Positions 16,140 through 23,731 of a stretch of 50,265 nt of DNA are shown here, piece after piece. The translations under genes and the position numbers were made by a program. Under the pieces are notes generated by a model. It made no database searches. It saw only the letters and a program-made list of their open reading frames with translations, and was not told the DNA's origin. The stretch covers positions 1-50,265 of the forward strand of contig JAEDGN010000011.1 of NCBI GenBank assembly GCA_016297495.1, in the 5' to 3' direction. This stretch comes from Coprococcus sp. GTDB taxonomy: Bacteria > Bacillota > Clostridia > Lachnospirales > Lachnospiraceae. Each line of letters starts with the position of its first letter. The stretch's first letter is position 1.

Positions 16140-17247
16140 TCTCCTCTGTAATCTCTCGCATTGTCTGGATGAAATAATCTACATCCTCATCCGTAGTCAA
16201 ATAAGACAAACTTATTCGAACCGTTCCCTGTGGTGTACCCATAACATCTGCAAGGAGTGGTGCACAATGAAATCCTGTACGTACGTCTATATGATAGATT
16301 TGATAAAGTATATAGCCCAGATCACCCGGGGAAAAATTTTCTACATTGAAGGTTATTATTCCACTCTCAGGATAGCCCATGTAAAGCTTTACACCATGCA
16401 TCTTACTTAGCGCATCGTAAATTCTTCCCGTTTTTTGCAGTACACTGTGTGTAATGTTATCCACCCCAATATTCAGCACAAAATCCACACCAGCCTTTAA
16501 TCCTGCAAGCCCACAGAAATTCTGAGTGCCTACTTCATATCTAAGAGGTTCATCGGCTTCAAACACTTTCCTTCCTCCATTTCCGGTGCCTCCCCACTTC
16601 GATGGCCTGAGTTCGATTCCCGGCCGAAGGTAAAAACCCCCTGTACCAGTTGGACCAAACAATGCCTTATGTCCCGTAAACACAGCCGCATCTGCACATG
16701 CCGATTCCAATGCCAGTTCAATGGCTCCCGCTGACTGCGAAACATCTGTTACGAACAGTGCACCAGCCGAATGAGCAGCATCTGCAAGCCCCCGAAGCTC
16801 CTGAACGATACCTGTCACATTCGAACAATGATTAACAAATACGATACCCCTTTCATTACCAACTGCTGCAATAATATCTTCAGCACTAATCTTCCCTAAA
16901 GCATTTGGCTTCAAAACCTGTATTCTATCTGAAGGAAACAATGCATACAACGGACGAAGAAGGGCATTATGTTCTGCAGCTGTAATAACTATCGGACCGC
17001 TATCCCCTATGAGACCTCTCACTAACAAGTTGAAGCTTTCTGTCGCACCCGATGAAAAAAATATGCGCGATGCATCTCCAACCCCCAACACTTTTGCTAC
17101 TGCCTGCCGACAGGTATTCAAAACATCCTGCTTGGCAGACATCCCTCGCCCACTGTCACAAACAGGTCTGGTCAACACATCTTCGACAGCTTTTATCACA
17201 CACTGTGGCTTTGGATAACTAGTCGCAGCATTGTTCAGATATATCAT
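16123..17247 (-). CDS. Cysteine desulfurase-like class V aminotransferase
   Basis: A 374-residue PLP-dependent class V enzyme. It shows NNAATSYPKP at the N terminus, AEHNA (His93), VTDVSQSAGA (Asp168, Gln171), the Schiff-base Lys194 in TGHKALFGPTG, and a candidate catalytic Cys328 in RTGFHCAPL. The set fits the cysteine desulfurase/selenocysteine lyase group, in the shorter subfamily often annotated am_tr_V_EF2568 rather than IscS or SufS. It would remove sulfur or selenium from cysteine-type substrates. AGGGG before ATG 17247 fixes the start. It lies 7 bp after a fucose-isomerase-like gene and overlaps a small unknown gene. Sulfur chemistry beside a sulfosugar cluster is notable, but no direct link can be shown. 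Confidence 0.8.
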   Translation of the reverse strand: MIYLNNAATSYPKPQCVIKAVEDVLTRPVCDSGRGMSAKQDVLNTCRQAVAKVLGVGDASRIFFSSGATESFNLLVRGLIGDSGPIVITAAEHNALLRPLYALFPSDRIQVLKPNALGKISAEDIIAAVGNERGIVFVNHCSNVTGIVQELRGLADAAHSAGALFVTDVSQSAGAIELALESACADAAVFTGHKALFGPTGTGGFYLRPGIELRPSKWGGTGNGGRKVFEADEPLRYEVGTQNFCGLAGLKAGVDFVLNIGVDNITHSVLQKTGRIYDALSKMHGVKLYMGYPESGIITFNVENFSPGDLGYILYQIYHIDVRTGFHCAPLLADVMGTPQGTVRISLSYLTTDEDVDYFIQTMREITEESEIEN

Positions 17248-17254
17248 CTATATA

Positions 17255-18622
17255 TTACCCCTCTACTAATGTAAATCCCATCATATCTGCTAAAACGCGC
17301 ATTTGTGATACATAGTTGCCAAATACAAGCGCCTGATGATGTCCAAAATTCATCATCTGATGCAAATATCCCCGCACATCCTCCATCTGCAAATAATAAT
17401 ATGGGCTGCAATAGGTCTCACGATATTCTGTGCGCAAAACACGACCTGTTTTTATCAGCATTTTTGTACCCGTAGGATCAAATCTGGCAAGAGTTACCTC
17501 TTCCTCCAGATTTTGTGAAAAATCAATCTGAATTTTGCCTCCAAAACCCTGTCCTGTAAAACTATAAACACTATACTCCAAATCCGGCCGATCAAAGCCA
17601 TTCATTTTTAGACATGGTACCGAATGATGAATGGACATTAATTCATCCGACTCATACAGTGGATTCCCCATAAAAGCAGGCCGTTTTGATGTATACATCA
17701 GAAGCATCATCGCCATCATCGCATTCAGGTCTTCCTCGCAGGAACTTGGAATACCTCTGTCTTTGTTGAATGTATGGGTAATGCAAGGAACAAATTTCCT
17801 ATCTTGAGGAATTCTTGAACGACATAATTCAACACAAGAAGTTGAAAATGCATTACATCCATATTTTTGCATCATTAAATCTGCAGCCAGATAATATGCC
17901 ATATCTGCACTAAGCCATTCTGTTCGAACTTTCGTTACTTTTGCTCCTGCATCAAGCTTTTCTGCCAATTCAAGTGCCTCTTGATGATCAATGCCATCCA
18001 TAATCGGGAATATATCCGTAAACGGTTTTTTCACAACCTCAAAACCATATCGACGTCTCAGGCCCTCAAGGTCCCGAATATTACTCAATAATCCCCATGA
18101 TGGCTGCTCACCTGCAGTTAAAATTAAGGCACGCGTTTTAGAAACAGCTTTTCTGACCCATAGCAGATGTAACATTTCCTGAAGCTCCGATAAATCAATT
18201 GGATAATATGCCTCCATTCCTATACTTCTAAGATAAGCACCACTATCAGCTGCACTAACTGTATGCGTAAAAGATATCACTGGTTTGCCAAATCGTTCGA
18301 TCTTTGGAACTCTCTGATTTAGAACAATTATATAATCTATTTCTGATAATTCATTTTCAATCTTTTCTACAGTCTCCTCAGGCATAATAAAATCTTCCAA
18401 ATATGATGCCAAAACAGGTTCCATCAAGTTAATCTCTTCCGGAAGATTTCCCATCATCTCTTTGTATCGATCAAAAATAAGTTGTCCACGTTCTTTTTCT
18501 GCCTCCGGAGTCATTTCCTCACGAATTCCGGCACGACATGGGCCCTCCCAAAAATCACTATGCATCAGATATCCCATTATCGGTTTCACATTGAGTTTGC
18601 ATGTCATTGCACTCTTTACCAT
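17255..18622 (-). CDS. Diverged L-fucose isomerase-family protein
   Basis: A 455-residue member of the fucose/arabinose isomerase superfamily. The catalytic half shows PSSCEEDLNAMM (Glu296/Glu297), AFMGNPLY, where the expected metal-ligand Asp is Asn320, and MSIHHSVPCLKM (His332/His333). It ends MNFGHHQALVFGN...MMGFTLVEG, like the paralogue at 1709. ATG 18622 is chosen because GGAAAGG lies 9 nt upstream; the frame runs 14 codons further. It heads a three-gene leftward operon with the desulfurase-like and small proteins, divergent from an AraC gene. Possible roles are a sugar isomerase with another substrate, an epimerase, or a second sulfoquinovose isomerase. The substrate is unknown. Confidence 0.72.
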   Translation of the reverse strand: MVKSAMTCKLNVKPIMGYLMHSDFWEGPCRAGIREEMTPEAEKERGQLIFDRYKEMMGNLPEEINLMEPVLASYLEDFIMPEETVEKIENELSEIDYIIVLNQRVPKIERFGKPVISFTHTVSAADSGAYLRSIGMEAYYPIDLSELQEMLHLLWVRKAVSKTRALILTAGEQPSWGLLSNIRDLEGLRRRYGFEVVKKPFTDIFPIMDGIDHQEALELAEKLDAGAKVTKVRTEWLSADMAYYLAADLMMQKYGCNAFSTSCVELCRSRIPQDRKFVPCITHTFNKDRGIPSSCEEDLNAMMAMMLLMYTSKRPAFMGNPLYESDELMSIHHSVPCLKMNGFDRPDLEYSVYSFTGQGFGGKIQIDFSQNLEEEVTLARFDPTGTKMLIKTGRVLRTEYRETYCSPYYYLQMEDVRGYLHQMMNFGHHQALVFGNYVSQMRVLADMMGFTLVEG

Positions 18623-18728
18623 ATCCCTCATCCTTTCCAGAATCTCTTTTATATATTGTATCAATTTCTTTTATCCACTTCTAACAGCTTATTATGGAGA
18701 ACTGCCATGTTATTTCAAATTGAAATTC

Positions 18729-18757
18729 TTGCACCCGATTTCTTATTATGATAATAT
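18729..18757 (+). promoter_or_regulatory. Sigma-A promoter of AraC regulator 2
   Basis: TTGCAC (18729-18734) and TAATAT (18752-18757), spacer 17 nt, 41 bp before the ATG at 18799. The 176-bp divergent region also must hold the leftward promoter of the fucose-isomerase-like operon, for which only weak boxes are visible. Confidence 0.6.
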
Positions 18758-18798
18758 AGCTATAAACAATAATCCATGTGAGGGAGCAACAAGACATC

Positions 18799-19674
18799 AT
18801 GAAAACAGACCATATTATTAAATATGAACATGTTCTTCCGGCAGAATTCCCATTCGAATTCATGAGGGCACAAGGCCGAATTCACAGTCCGCATTTTTTT
18901 CATTGGCATGATTATCTGGAATTAAATTTAATTGAAGGAGGATATGGCATTGAATACATCGCCGGACGTGAATATTCAGTGCAAACCGGCCAGCTCTATC
19001 TCATCAATAATATGGACCCGCATATTGCTGTGACAGATGGCAGTCTCCGCATGCGTATCCTTCTCTTTGATCCCGTTCTTGTTTCTCCATCATTTCCACA
19101 GCAGCTGGAATATCTCCGTCCATTCTTTCCTATGTTCCCGAATTGCTCCCATTTGGCACCACTTGGCCCAGATGATAGTATGCATATATACAATCTTTTT
19201 AATGACATAGAAAAAGAATGGCAGAAAAAAGCTCCCGGCTATACACTCATACTTCAGGCAAAGCTTCTGGAAATCCTGGCTCTTTTGTACCGCGCAATGT
19301 CCTGCAGCATGGAAGCCAATGAAATCCTCTGTTTACGAAAAAACTATGAAAAGATAAAACCTGCCGTAAATTATATCAACACCCATTTTCGTGATAACCT
19401 TTCCCTGGAAAAGCTGGCCTCGCTATGCAATATGAGCCGGACTTATTTCTGTACTATTTTCAAACAGACACTCACTGTCAATTATATCTCTTATCTGGAT
19501 AGCATACGCATTAAACATGCATGCCTGCTGCTTGCAAGTACAGACCAGATGATAATTGATATCGCCATGGAAAGCGGCTTTACCAGCCTGTCAAGTTTTA
19601 ATACAGTCTTCAAAAAAAATTGCGGTAAAAGCCCAAGCCAATACCGTAAAGAGATCCAAAAAAGCAGGAAATAA
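18799..19674 (+). CDS. AraC-family transcriptional regulator 2
   Basis: A 291-residue AraC-type regulator with an N-terminal cupin sensor (HWHDYLELNLIEGGYG...GQLYLINNMDPH) and two C-terminal helix-turn-helix motifs (LSLEKLASLCNMSRTYFCTI and MIIDIAMESGFTSLSSFNTV), ending with the family's GKSPSQYRKE. ATG 18799 follows GAGGGAG; an upstream GTG at 18778 has no site. It is divergent from the fucose-isomerase-like operon and ends against the seven-gene sulfoglycolysis-type operon with a shared terminator, so it could control either or both. Confidence 0.88.
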   Translation: MKTDHIIKYEHVLPAEFPFEFMRAQGRIHSPHFFHWHDYLELNLIEGGYGIEYIAGREYSVQTGQLYLINNMDPHIAVTDGSLRMRILLFDPVLVSPSFPQQLEYLRPFFPMFPNCSHLAPLGPDDSMHIYNLFNDIEKEWQKKAPGYTLILQAKLLEILALLYRAMSCSMEANEILCLRKNYEKIKPAVNYINTHFRDNLSLEKLASLCNMSRTYFCTIFKQTLTVNYISYLDSIRIKHACLLLASTDQMIIDIAMESGFTSLSSFNTVFKKNCGKSPSQYRKEIQKSRK

Positions 19675-19676
19675 AT

Positions 19677-19732
19677 AAAGTCACAAAAAGCATGGCCCCA
19701 TATATTCAATGAGCTCCGCTTTTTGTGACTTT
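19677..19732. terminator. Bidirectional terminator between araC-2 and TSUP exporter 2
   Basis: Perfect 15-bp arms AAAGTCACAAAAAGC (19677-19691) and GCTTTTTGTGACTTT (19718-19732), between two convergent stop codons. Confidence 0.8.
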
Positions 19733-19745
19733 TAAACATACAATC

Positions 19746-20456
19746 CTATACCAACAGCGTAATACCGGCAATCAACAATAAGACATACGTGATCGATAAA
19801 AACTGCTGCTGGTTAATTCTTCGATACAGATAATTTCCCAGAAGTACGGAAGCTATCAACGGTATAATACTGAAGCCTATGGCCATCAGGCATTGCGGCG
19901 TATAATATCCGGCGCGGTAATGAGAAAATATCATCATCGTATTTAAGATGACCCACACCGGTGCCATGGTGGCACGGAATTCATCCTTACTATCCAGCGT
20001 ACTGACTGCGTAGATAACAAGAAGAACGCCTCCCGACAGGAACATACCGTGAATAATTCCCGCAGCCAGAATGACGATGACCATGGACCATGACGGCACA
20101 TGCAGCTCCTTTTTAATAAACATCTTCTTCAGAGCAACCGCCATAACCAGCACAGCATAAAATGTCAGCAGTGAATTCATCGGAAGCTGTTCAAACAGCC
20201 AGATGCCAATGACCATACCAACGGCCATACCGGCGATCATCTTCAGCAATACCTTATAATTAATATTTTTTCTGTTCTGTACAGTAATCACCAGACATGC
20301 CAGGATGGTAAAGATATTCAGAACCGCCTTGGCTTCCTGCACCCCGACCAGCCGGATGGCAAAAGGCATCGCCAGCATCGTTCCGGCAAATCCCGTGATG
20401 GTCTGCATGGTGTTGGACAGAAATAAAACAATTTGAAATAAAATCTCATTCAGCAT
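19746..20456 (-). CDS. TSUP (TauE/SafE) family membrane exporter 2
   Basis: A 236-residue protein with about seven to eight hydrophobic segments. It has the TSUP-type first repeat MQTITGFAGTMLAMPFAI and a second repeat around GIIHGMFLSGGVLLVIY. It is shorter and clearly different from TSUP 1 at 698. As the last gene of the operon carrying the iron alcohol dehydrogenase, transketolase, isomerase and transaldolases (18 bp after the larger transaldolase), it is the best candidate for export of the sulfonate end product. The ribosome site is weak (GGA about 3 nt before ATG), so translation may depend on coupling to the upstream gene. Confidence 0.82.
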   Translation of the reverse strand: MLNEILFQIVLFLSNTMQTITGFAGTMLAMPFAIRLVGVQEAKAVLNIFTILACLVITVQNRKNINYKVLLKMIAGMAVGMVIGIWLFEQLPMNSLLTFYAVLVMAVALKKMFIKKELHVPSWSMVIVILAAGIIHGMFLSGGVLLVIYAVSTLDSKDEFRATMAPVWVILNTMMIFSHYRAGYYTPQCLMAIGFSIIPLIASVLLGNYLYRRINQQQFLSITYVLLLIAGITLLV

Positions 20457-20474
20457 TGTTCCGCAATCGGCAAA

Positions 20475-21539
20475 TTAAATCATATAGCCTCTGATCAGTC
20501 TGCACAGATCATCATAGCCTGCAATAAATGTTGTCAGCGTATCCCTGAAACCGCCGTATTTCTCAAACTCCTCCGGTGTCATGCCATGTTCATCCATGGA
20601 TTTGTGGAACTCGGAAATTTTATTCAGTTCCTTCATGTACTGTTCCGGTACAGGATCATCAATTCTTGAAACGACATCAATATCACAGGCATTCAGACGC
20701 TTATGCCAGCTGTAATTGATCGTCTGGGCCAGATCACCGCCAATCAACTGGGACCAGTGGTAATGATTTCTATTGGCAGCAGAAAGCAGACGGGTTGTAT
20801 AACCTCTCTCTTTATAAATTCTATAGGCTTCCTTGATGACAGCGACACCGCCCCATTCAAGTGCCTCCGGATCGACAACCATACCTGTGGCATTCACGTA
20901 TTTCTTCAGCCAATCATCCGTACGGCCGATCATCAGTGTACAGACAGGCCCCATGGTATCAACAGGCAGCCCCTCGGCTTTCCTTCTTTCAAGACCTCTT
21001 TCAACAGCTTCCGCAACAGCAACCGCCTGGGCAACAGTAAAGGAAACAGTGGCATTGATGCTGGCACCGCGATATGTCACTTCCTCCATAGCTTTAATAC
21101 CAGCTGCAGAGGCAGGCATCTTGATCATCATATTCTCGCCAAGGCTGTTCAGTACCATGGCCTGCTCAACCATCTTCTCTGTGCTTCTGTAATATTTGGC
21201 ATTTGTCTGAATGGACAGGCGTCCTTTTTTACCCTTAAACTGTTCATAAACCGGCAGCAGTTTTTTAGAACGAAGTGCACCAACCTCATGAATCAGGGCC
21301 CATGCGATCTCATCCTCCGTCGCATCCGGCATCTCTTCGATCAGCCCCTTAATGCGCGGTTCCCAGATCTCCATCTCATTTTTGATGACATTGCCTACAA
21401 TAATCGGGTTGCTGGTCGCACCAACAATACCTCTCTCAAGACCGTAATTCAACTCTTCTTCACCGCAGGAATCCATCCAGATATCTGTCATCGGGAATTT
21501 AACTGCGCTTTCATGTAATTTACCTAAAAATTCGCTCAT
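20475..21539 (-). CDS. Transaldolase, long form
   Basis: A 354-residue class I aldolase of the transaldolase superfamily. Motifs: GATSNPIIVGN (residues 40-50), the Schiff-base Lys140 in ENMMIKMPASAAG, SINATVSFTVAQ and TLMIGRTDDWL, which keeps an Arg where transaldolases bind the substrate phosphate. The last 80 residues (FHKSMDEHGMTPEEFEKYGG) are a C-terminal extension typical of the longer actinobacterial/plastid-like forms. It transfers a dihydroxyacetone unit between a ketose and an aldose phosphate. It may return xylulose-5-phosphate-derived carbon to glycolysis or may itself cleave sulfofructose. GGAGG precedes ATG 21539. A second, shorter transaldolase is encoded 20 bp upstream, an unusual pairing. 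Confidence 0.85.
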   Translation of the reverse strand: MSEFLGKLHESAVKFPMTDIWMDSCGEEELNYGLERGIVGATSNPIIVGNVIKNEMEIWEPRIKGLIEEMPDATEDEIAWALIHEVGALRSKKLLPVYEQFKGKKGRLSIQTNAKYYRSTEKMVEQAMVLNSLGENMMIKMPASAAGIKAMEEVTYRGASINATVSFTVAQAVAVAEAVERGLERRKAEGLPVDTMGPVCTLMIGRTDDWLKKYVNATGMVVDPEALEWGGVAVIKEAYRIYKERGYTTRLLSAANRNHYHWSQLIGGDLAQTINYSWHKRLNACDIDVVSRIDDPVPEQYMKELNKISEFHKSMDEHGMTPEEFEKYGGFRDTLTTFIAGYDDLCRLIRGYMI

Positions 21540-21559
21540 GTTTCTTTATCCTCCCACGA

Positions 21560-22252
21560 TTATTTAGCCGTGCCATCCCAGGCTTCTCTGAAGATACCCA
21601 ATCCGTGTTTTGTGAACGGATGCTCAAAGCTCTTCTTATAAACATCCATACCAGCCGTTACGATATCTGCACCGGCAACGGCGAAATCACCGATCTGACG
21701 TCCATTTCTAACCGCTGCAACAATAATCTCCGTCTCATAGCCATAATTATTATAAATATCGATAATATCCGTGATATAATCACCCGGATCACCGCTTTCT
21801 TCCTTCCAGCCGACAAATGGTGAAACGAATTTTGCACCAAGCTTCGCAACCGGAATAGCCTGTGATGGTGAGAATACCAGCGTCACATTCGTCCGGATCC
21901 CCATTTTCTCAAGCTTTCTTGCCGCAATAAGCCCCTGTTCGCAGCAAGGGATCTTAATAACATAATTATTGGAGTAAGAAGAGACTTCTTTGGCAGCCTC
22001 CACGATTTCTTCCCACTTTTCGAGATGCGGATTGATTTCAAAAGAAACAGGGAACTTCTCCACGCCTTCCTCGCGGGTCGCGCCTTCGAGGCCTTCTTCC
22101 TTCAGCCATGCAGCAATATCCGTCACACACTGCATAAAAGGTTTTCCGCTGTTTTTAATATGCTTTGGATTGGTTGTCACCCCATCAATACCGTACATCT
22201 CATATGCATATTGAATTTCATCTAATTTCGCACTATCCAGAAAATATTTCAT
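21560..22252 (-). CDS. FSA-type short transaldolase with altered phosphate site
   Basis: A 230-residue TIM-barrel aldolase of the fructose-6-phosphate aldolase/short transaldolase type. Seen: MKYFLDSAKLDEI, DGVTTNPKHI (residues 24-32), Schiff-base Lys100 in YVIKIPCCEQG, and TNVTLVFSPSQA. At the phosphate site, the usual Arg of SPFVGR is Trp149 (SPFVGW), and the Ser of the ASxR loop is Ala180 (AAVRN), while Arg182 stays. The loss of one phosphate Arg fits a substrate whose end group is not phosphate, such as 6-deoxy-6-sulfofructose, making this a candidate sulfofructose transaldolase (compare SftT). The start is ATG 22252 after GGGGG; the longer frame to 22327 overlaps the upstream gene. Cleavage specificity is inferred. 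Confidence 0.82.
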   Translation of the reverse strand: MKYFLDSAKLDEIQYAYEMYGIDGVTTNPKHIKNSGKPFMQCVTDIAAWLKEEGLEGATREEGVEKFPVSFEINPHLEKWEEIVEAAKEVSSYSNNYVIKIPCCEQGLIAARKLEKMGIRTNVTLVFSPSQAIPVAKLGAKFVSPFVGWKEESGDPGDYITDIIDIYNNYGYETEIIVAAVRNGRQIGDFAVAGADIVTAGMDVYKKSFEHPFTKHGLGIFREAWDGTAK

Positions 22253-22277
22253 TGCAATCCCCCATTTCCTATATCGT

Positions 22278-22757
22278 CTATTTACTATAAATATCCTTTT
22301 CCATATCCTGAATCGTTGCAAATGCATTCACAAGATTCTTCTGTCGCCAATCTTCCAGTCCCTGAAGGAACTCTGTTGCCAGGAACTCATCCACCATAGC
22401 CATCCCCATCTCAGGTGCCGTCACCCAGCCGCCCATGGTCAGGACATTGGCATTATTAATCGCACGTGCATAATGCACAGCAGGCACTGTCTGGCAGACT
22501 GCCGCATAAACACCCGGATATTTATTGGCTACAATGGACATTCCCATGCCCGTACCGCAAATAAGTACACCCTTTTCATATTCGCCTTTGGAAATCTTCT
22601 CCGCCAGAACAGGCGCTACCAGAAAATACCCCTTTGGCTGCTCCGGATCCTGTGTGCCCACATCCTCAACCTCATAGCCCAATTCAATCAGATGCGCTTT
22701 GACAGCCTCCTTTAAAGTAAAACCGGATTTATCAGAACCAATAACAATCTTCTTCAT
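22278..22757 (-). CDS. RpiB/LacAB-family isomerase lacking phosphate- and ring-opening residues; candidate sulfoerythrose isomerase
   Basis: A 159-residue RpiB/LacA/LacB-fold isomerase. It keeps the enediolate Cys67 in LICGTGMGMSIVANK, but the residues that make the family phosphate-sugar specific are gone. The SDH motif is SDK (Lys10), the ring-opening His of ARxHND is Ile100 (ARAINNAN), the Arg of GGRV is Trp111, and the C-terminal GGRHxRR phosphate clamp is replaced by QGLEDWRQKN. This matches expectation for the transketolase-type sulfoglycolysis isomerase (reported as SqwI), which interconverts 4-deoxy-4-sulfoerythrose and sulfoerythrulose. That sugar cannot close a ring, so no ring-opening His is needed. 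GGAGG 9 nt before ATG 22757 sets the start. Function is inferred from residues plus neighbours. Confidence 0.8.
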   Translation of the reverse strand: MKKIVIGSDKSGFTLKEAVKAHLIELGYEVEDVGTQDPEQPKGYFLVAPVLAEKISKGEYEKGVLICGTGMGMSIVANKYPGVYAAVCQTVPAVHYARAINNANVLTMGGWVTAPEMGMAMVDEFLATEFLQGLEDWRQKNLVNAFATIQDMEKDIYSK

Positions 22758-22776
22758 TGTAATCACCCTCCATCAT

Positions 22777-23730
22777 CTATTTCATGGCAATGGCAGCCTT
22801 TGCAGCTGCTGCAATTTCTTTATCCGTCAGTCCGTATTTTTCCTGCAGGAACGGAGTAAAGCCAACCTCACCAAAATGATCTTTGACACCCACACGCTTG
22901 ACAGGTACAGGAAGATTTTCACTCAGACATTCACACACTGCGCCGCCGAGGCCGTTTAATATAGAAGCATTCTCAGCAGTTACAACCGCTCCCGTTTTCC
23001 CTGCACTTGCCAGAACCATCTCTGTATCGAGAGGCTTTATGGTATGTATATTGATAATCTCAGCATCAATTCCCTCTGCTGCCAGTGCCTGTCCGGCCCT
23101 GATGGCTTCGGCAACCATAATACCGCTGGCAATAATGGTTACATCTGAACCTTCCTTCAGCATTGTACCTTTTCCCAGTGTAAAATCATCACCATCATCA
23201 AAAATCTGAACGGCATTCCTTCTCAAAAGACGGATATAGACCGGCCCTTCATGGGCTATGATCTGCGGCATCATCTTCTTCAGCTGTGCACTGTCAACAG
23301 GCTCATAGATGACCATACCAGGAATATTGCGCATAATTGCCACATCTTCCATACTCATATGTGTACCGCCGTTAAGTTCGGCCGTTACTCCCGGGTCACT
23401 TCCCATAAGCTTCACATTCAGTCCCGCATAGGCAACACTTAAGGTCACCTGATCACAGCAGCGACGTGTCGCAAAAGCTGTAAATGTATGGGTAAACGGG
23501 ATTTTTCCCATGGCATTCATACCTGCGGCAACACCTACCATATTTGCTTCAGCAATACCAACATTAATGAGTCGGTCCGGATAGGCAGCTTTAAATCGCG
23601 GTGTTCCAGCAGCCTTGGACAGATCAGCCTCCAGAAGGACAATTCTCTCATCCTCTGCTGCAGCCTCGATCAGACAGTCAACATAGGTTTCTCTCAGCCA
23701 GCGGTCCTCTTTTACCAGTGTATTTACCAT
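22777..23730 (-). CDS. Transketolase C-terminal subunit (split type)
   Basis: A 317-residue protein carrying the pyrimidine-binding and C-terminal domains of a split transketolase. Seen: LLEADLS, the thiamin-activating Glu61 in VGIAEANMVG, HTFTAFATRRCCDQ, and GPVYIRLLRRN with the phosphate Arg170. Against yeast transketolase (my alignment), phosphate-contact His469 is Asp112 (GSDPG instead of GSHAG) and Asp477, which reads the C2 hydroxyl, is Asn120; His481 is kept as His124. ATG 23730 after GGAGG starts 1 nt past the stop of the N-terminal subunit gene, so the two are coupled. The two subunits would transfer a two-carbon unit from sulfofructose and sulfoerythrulose to glyceraldehyde-3-P (compare SqwGH). 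Confidence 0.9.
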   Translation of the reverse strand: MVNTLVKEDRWLRETYVDCLIEAAAEDERIVLLEADLSKAAGTPRFKAAYPDRLINVGIAEANMVGVAAGMNAMGKIPFTHTFTAFATRRCCDQVTLSVAYAGLNVKLMGSDPGVTAELNGGTHMSMEDVAIMRNIPGMVIYEPVDSAQLKKMMPQIIAHEGPVYIRLLRRNAVQIFDDGDDFTLGKGTMLKEGSDVTIIASGIMVAEAIRAGQALAAEGIDAEIINIHTIKPLDTEMVLASAGKTGAVVTAENASILNGLGGAVCECLSENLPVPVKRVGVKDHFGEVGFTPFLQEKYGLTDKEIAAAAKAAIAMK

Positions 23731-23731
23731 T

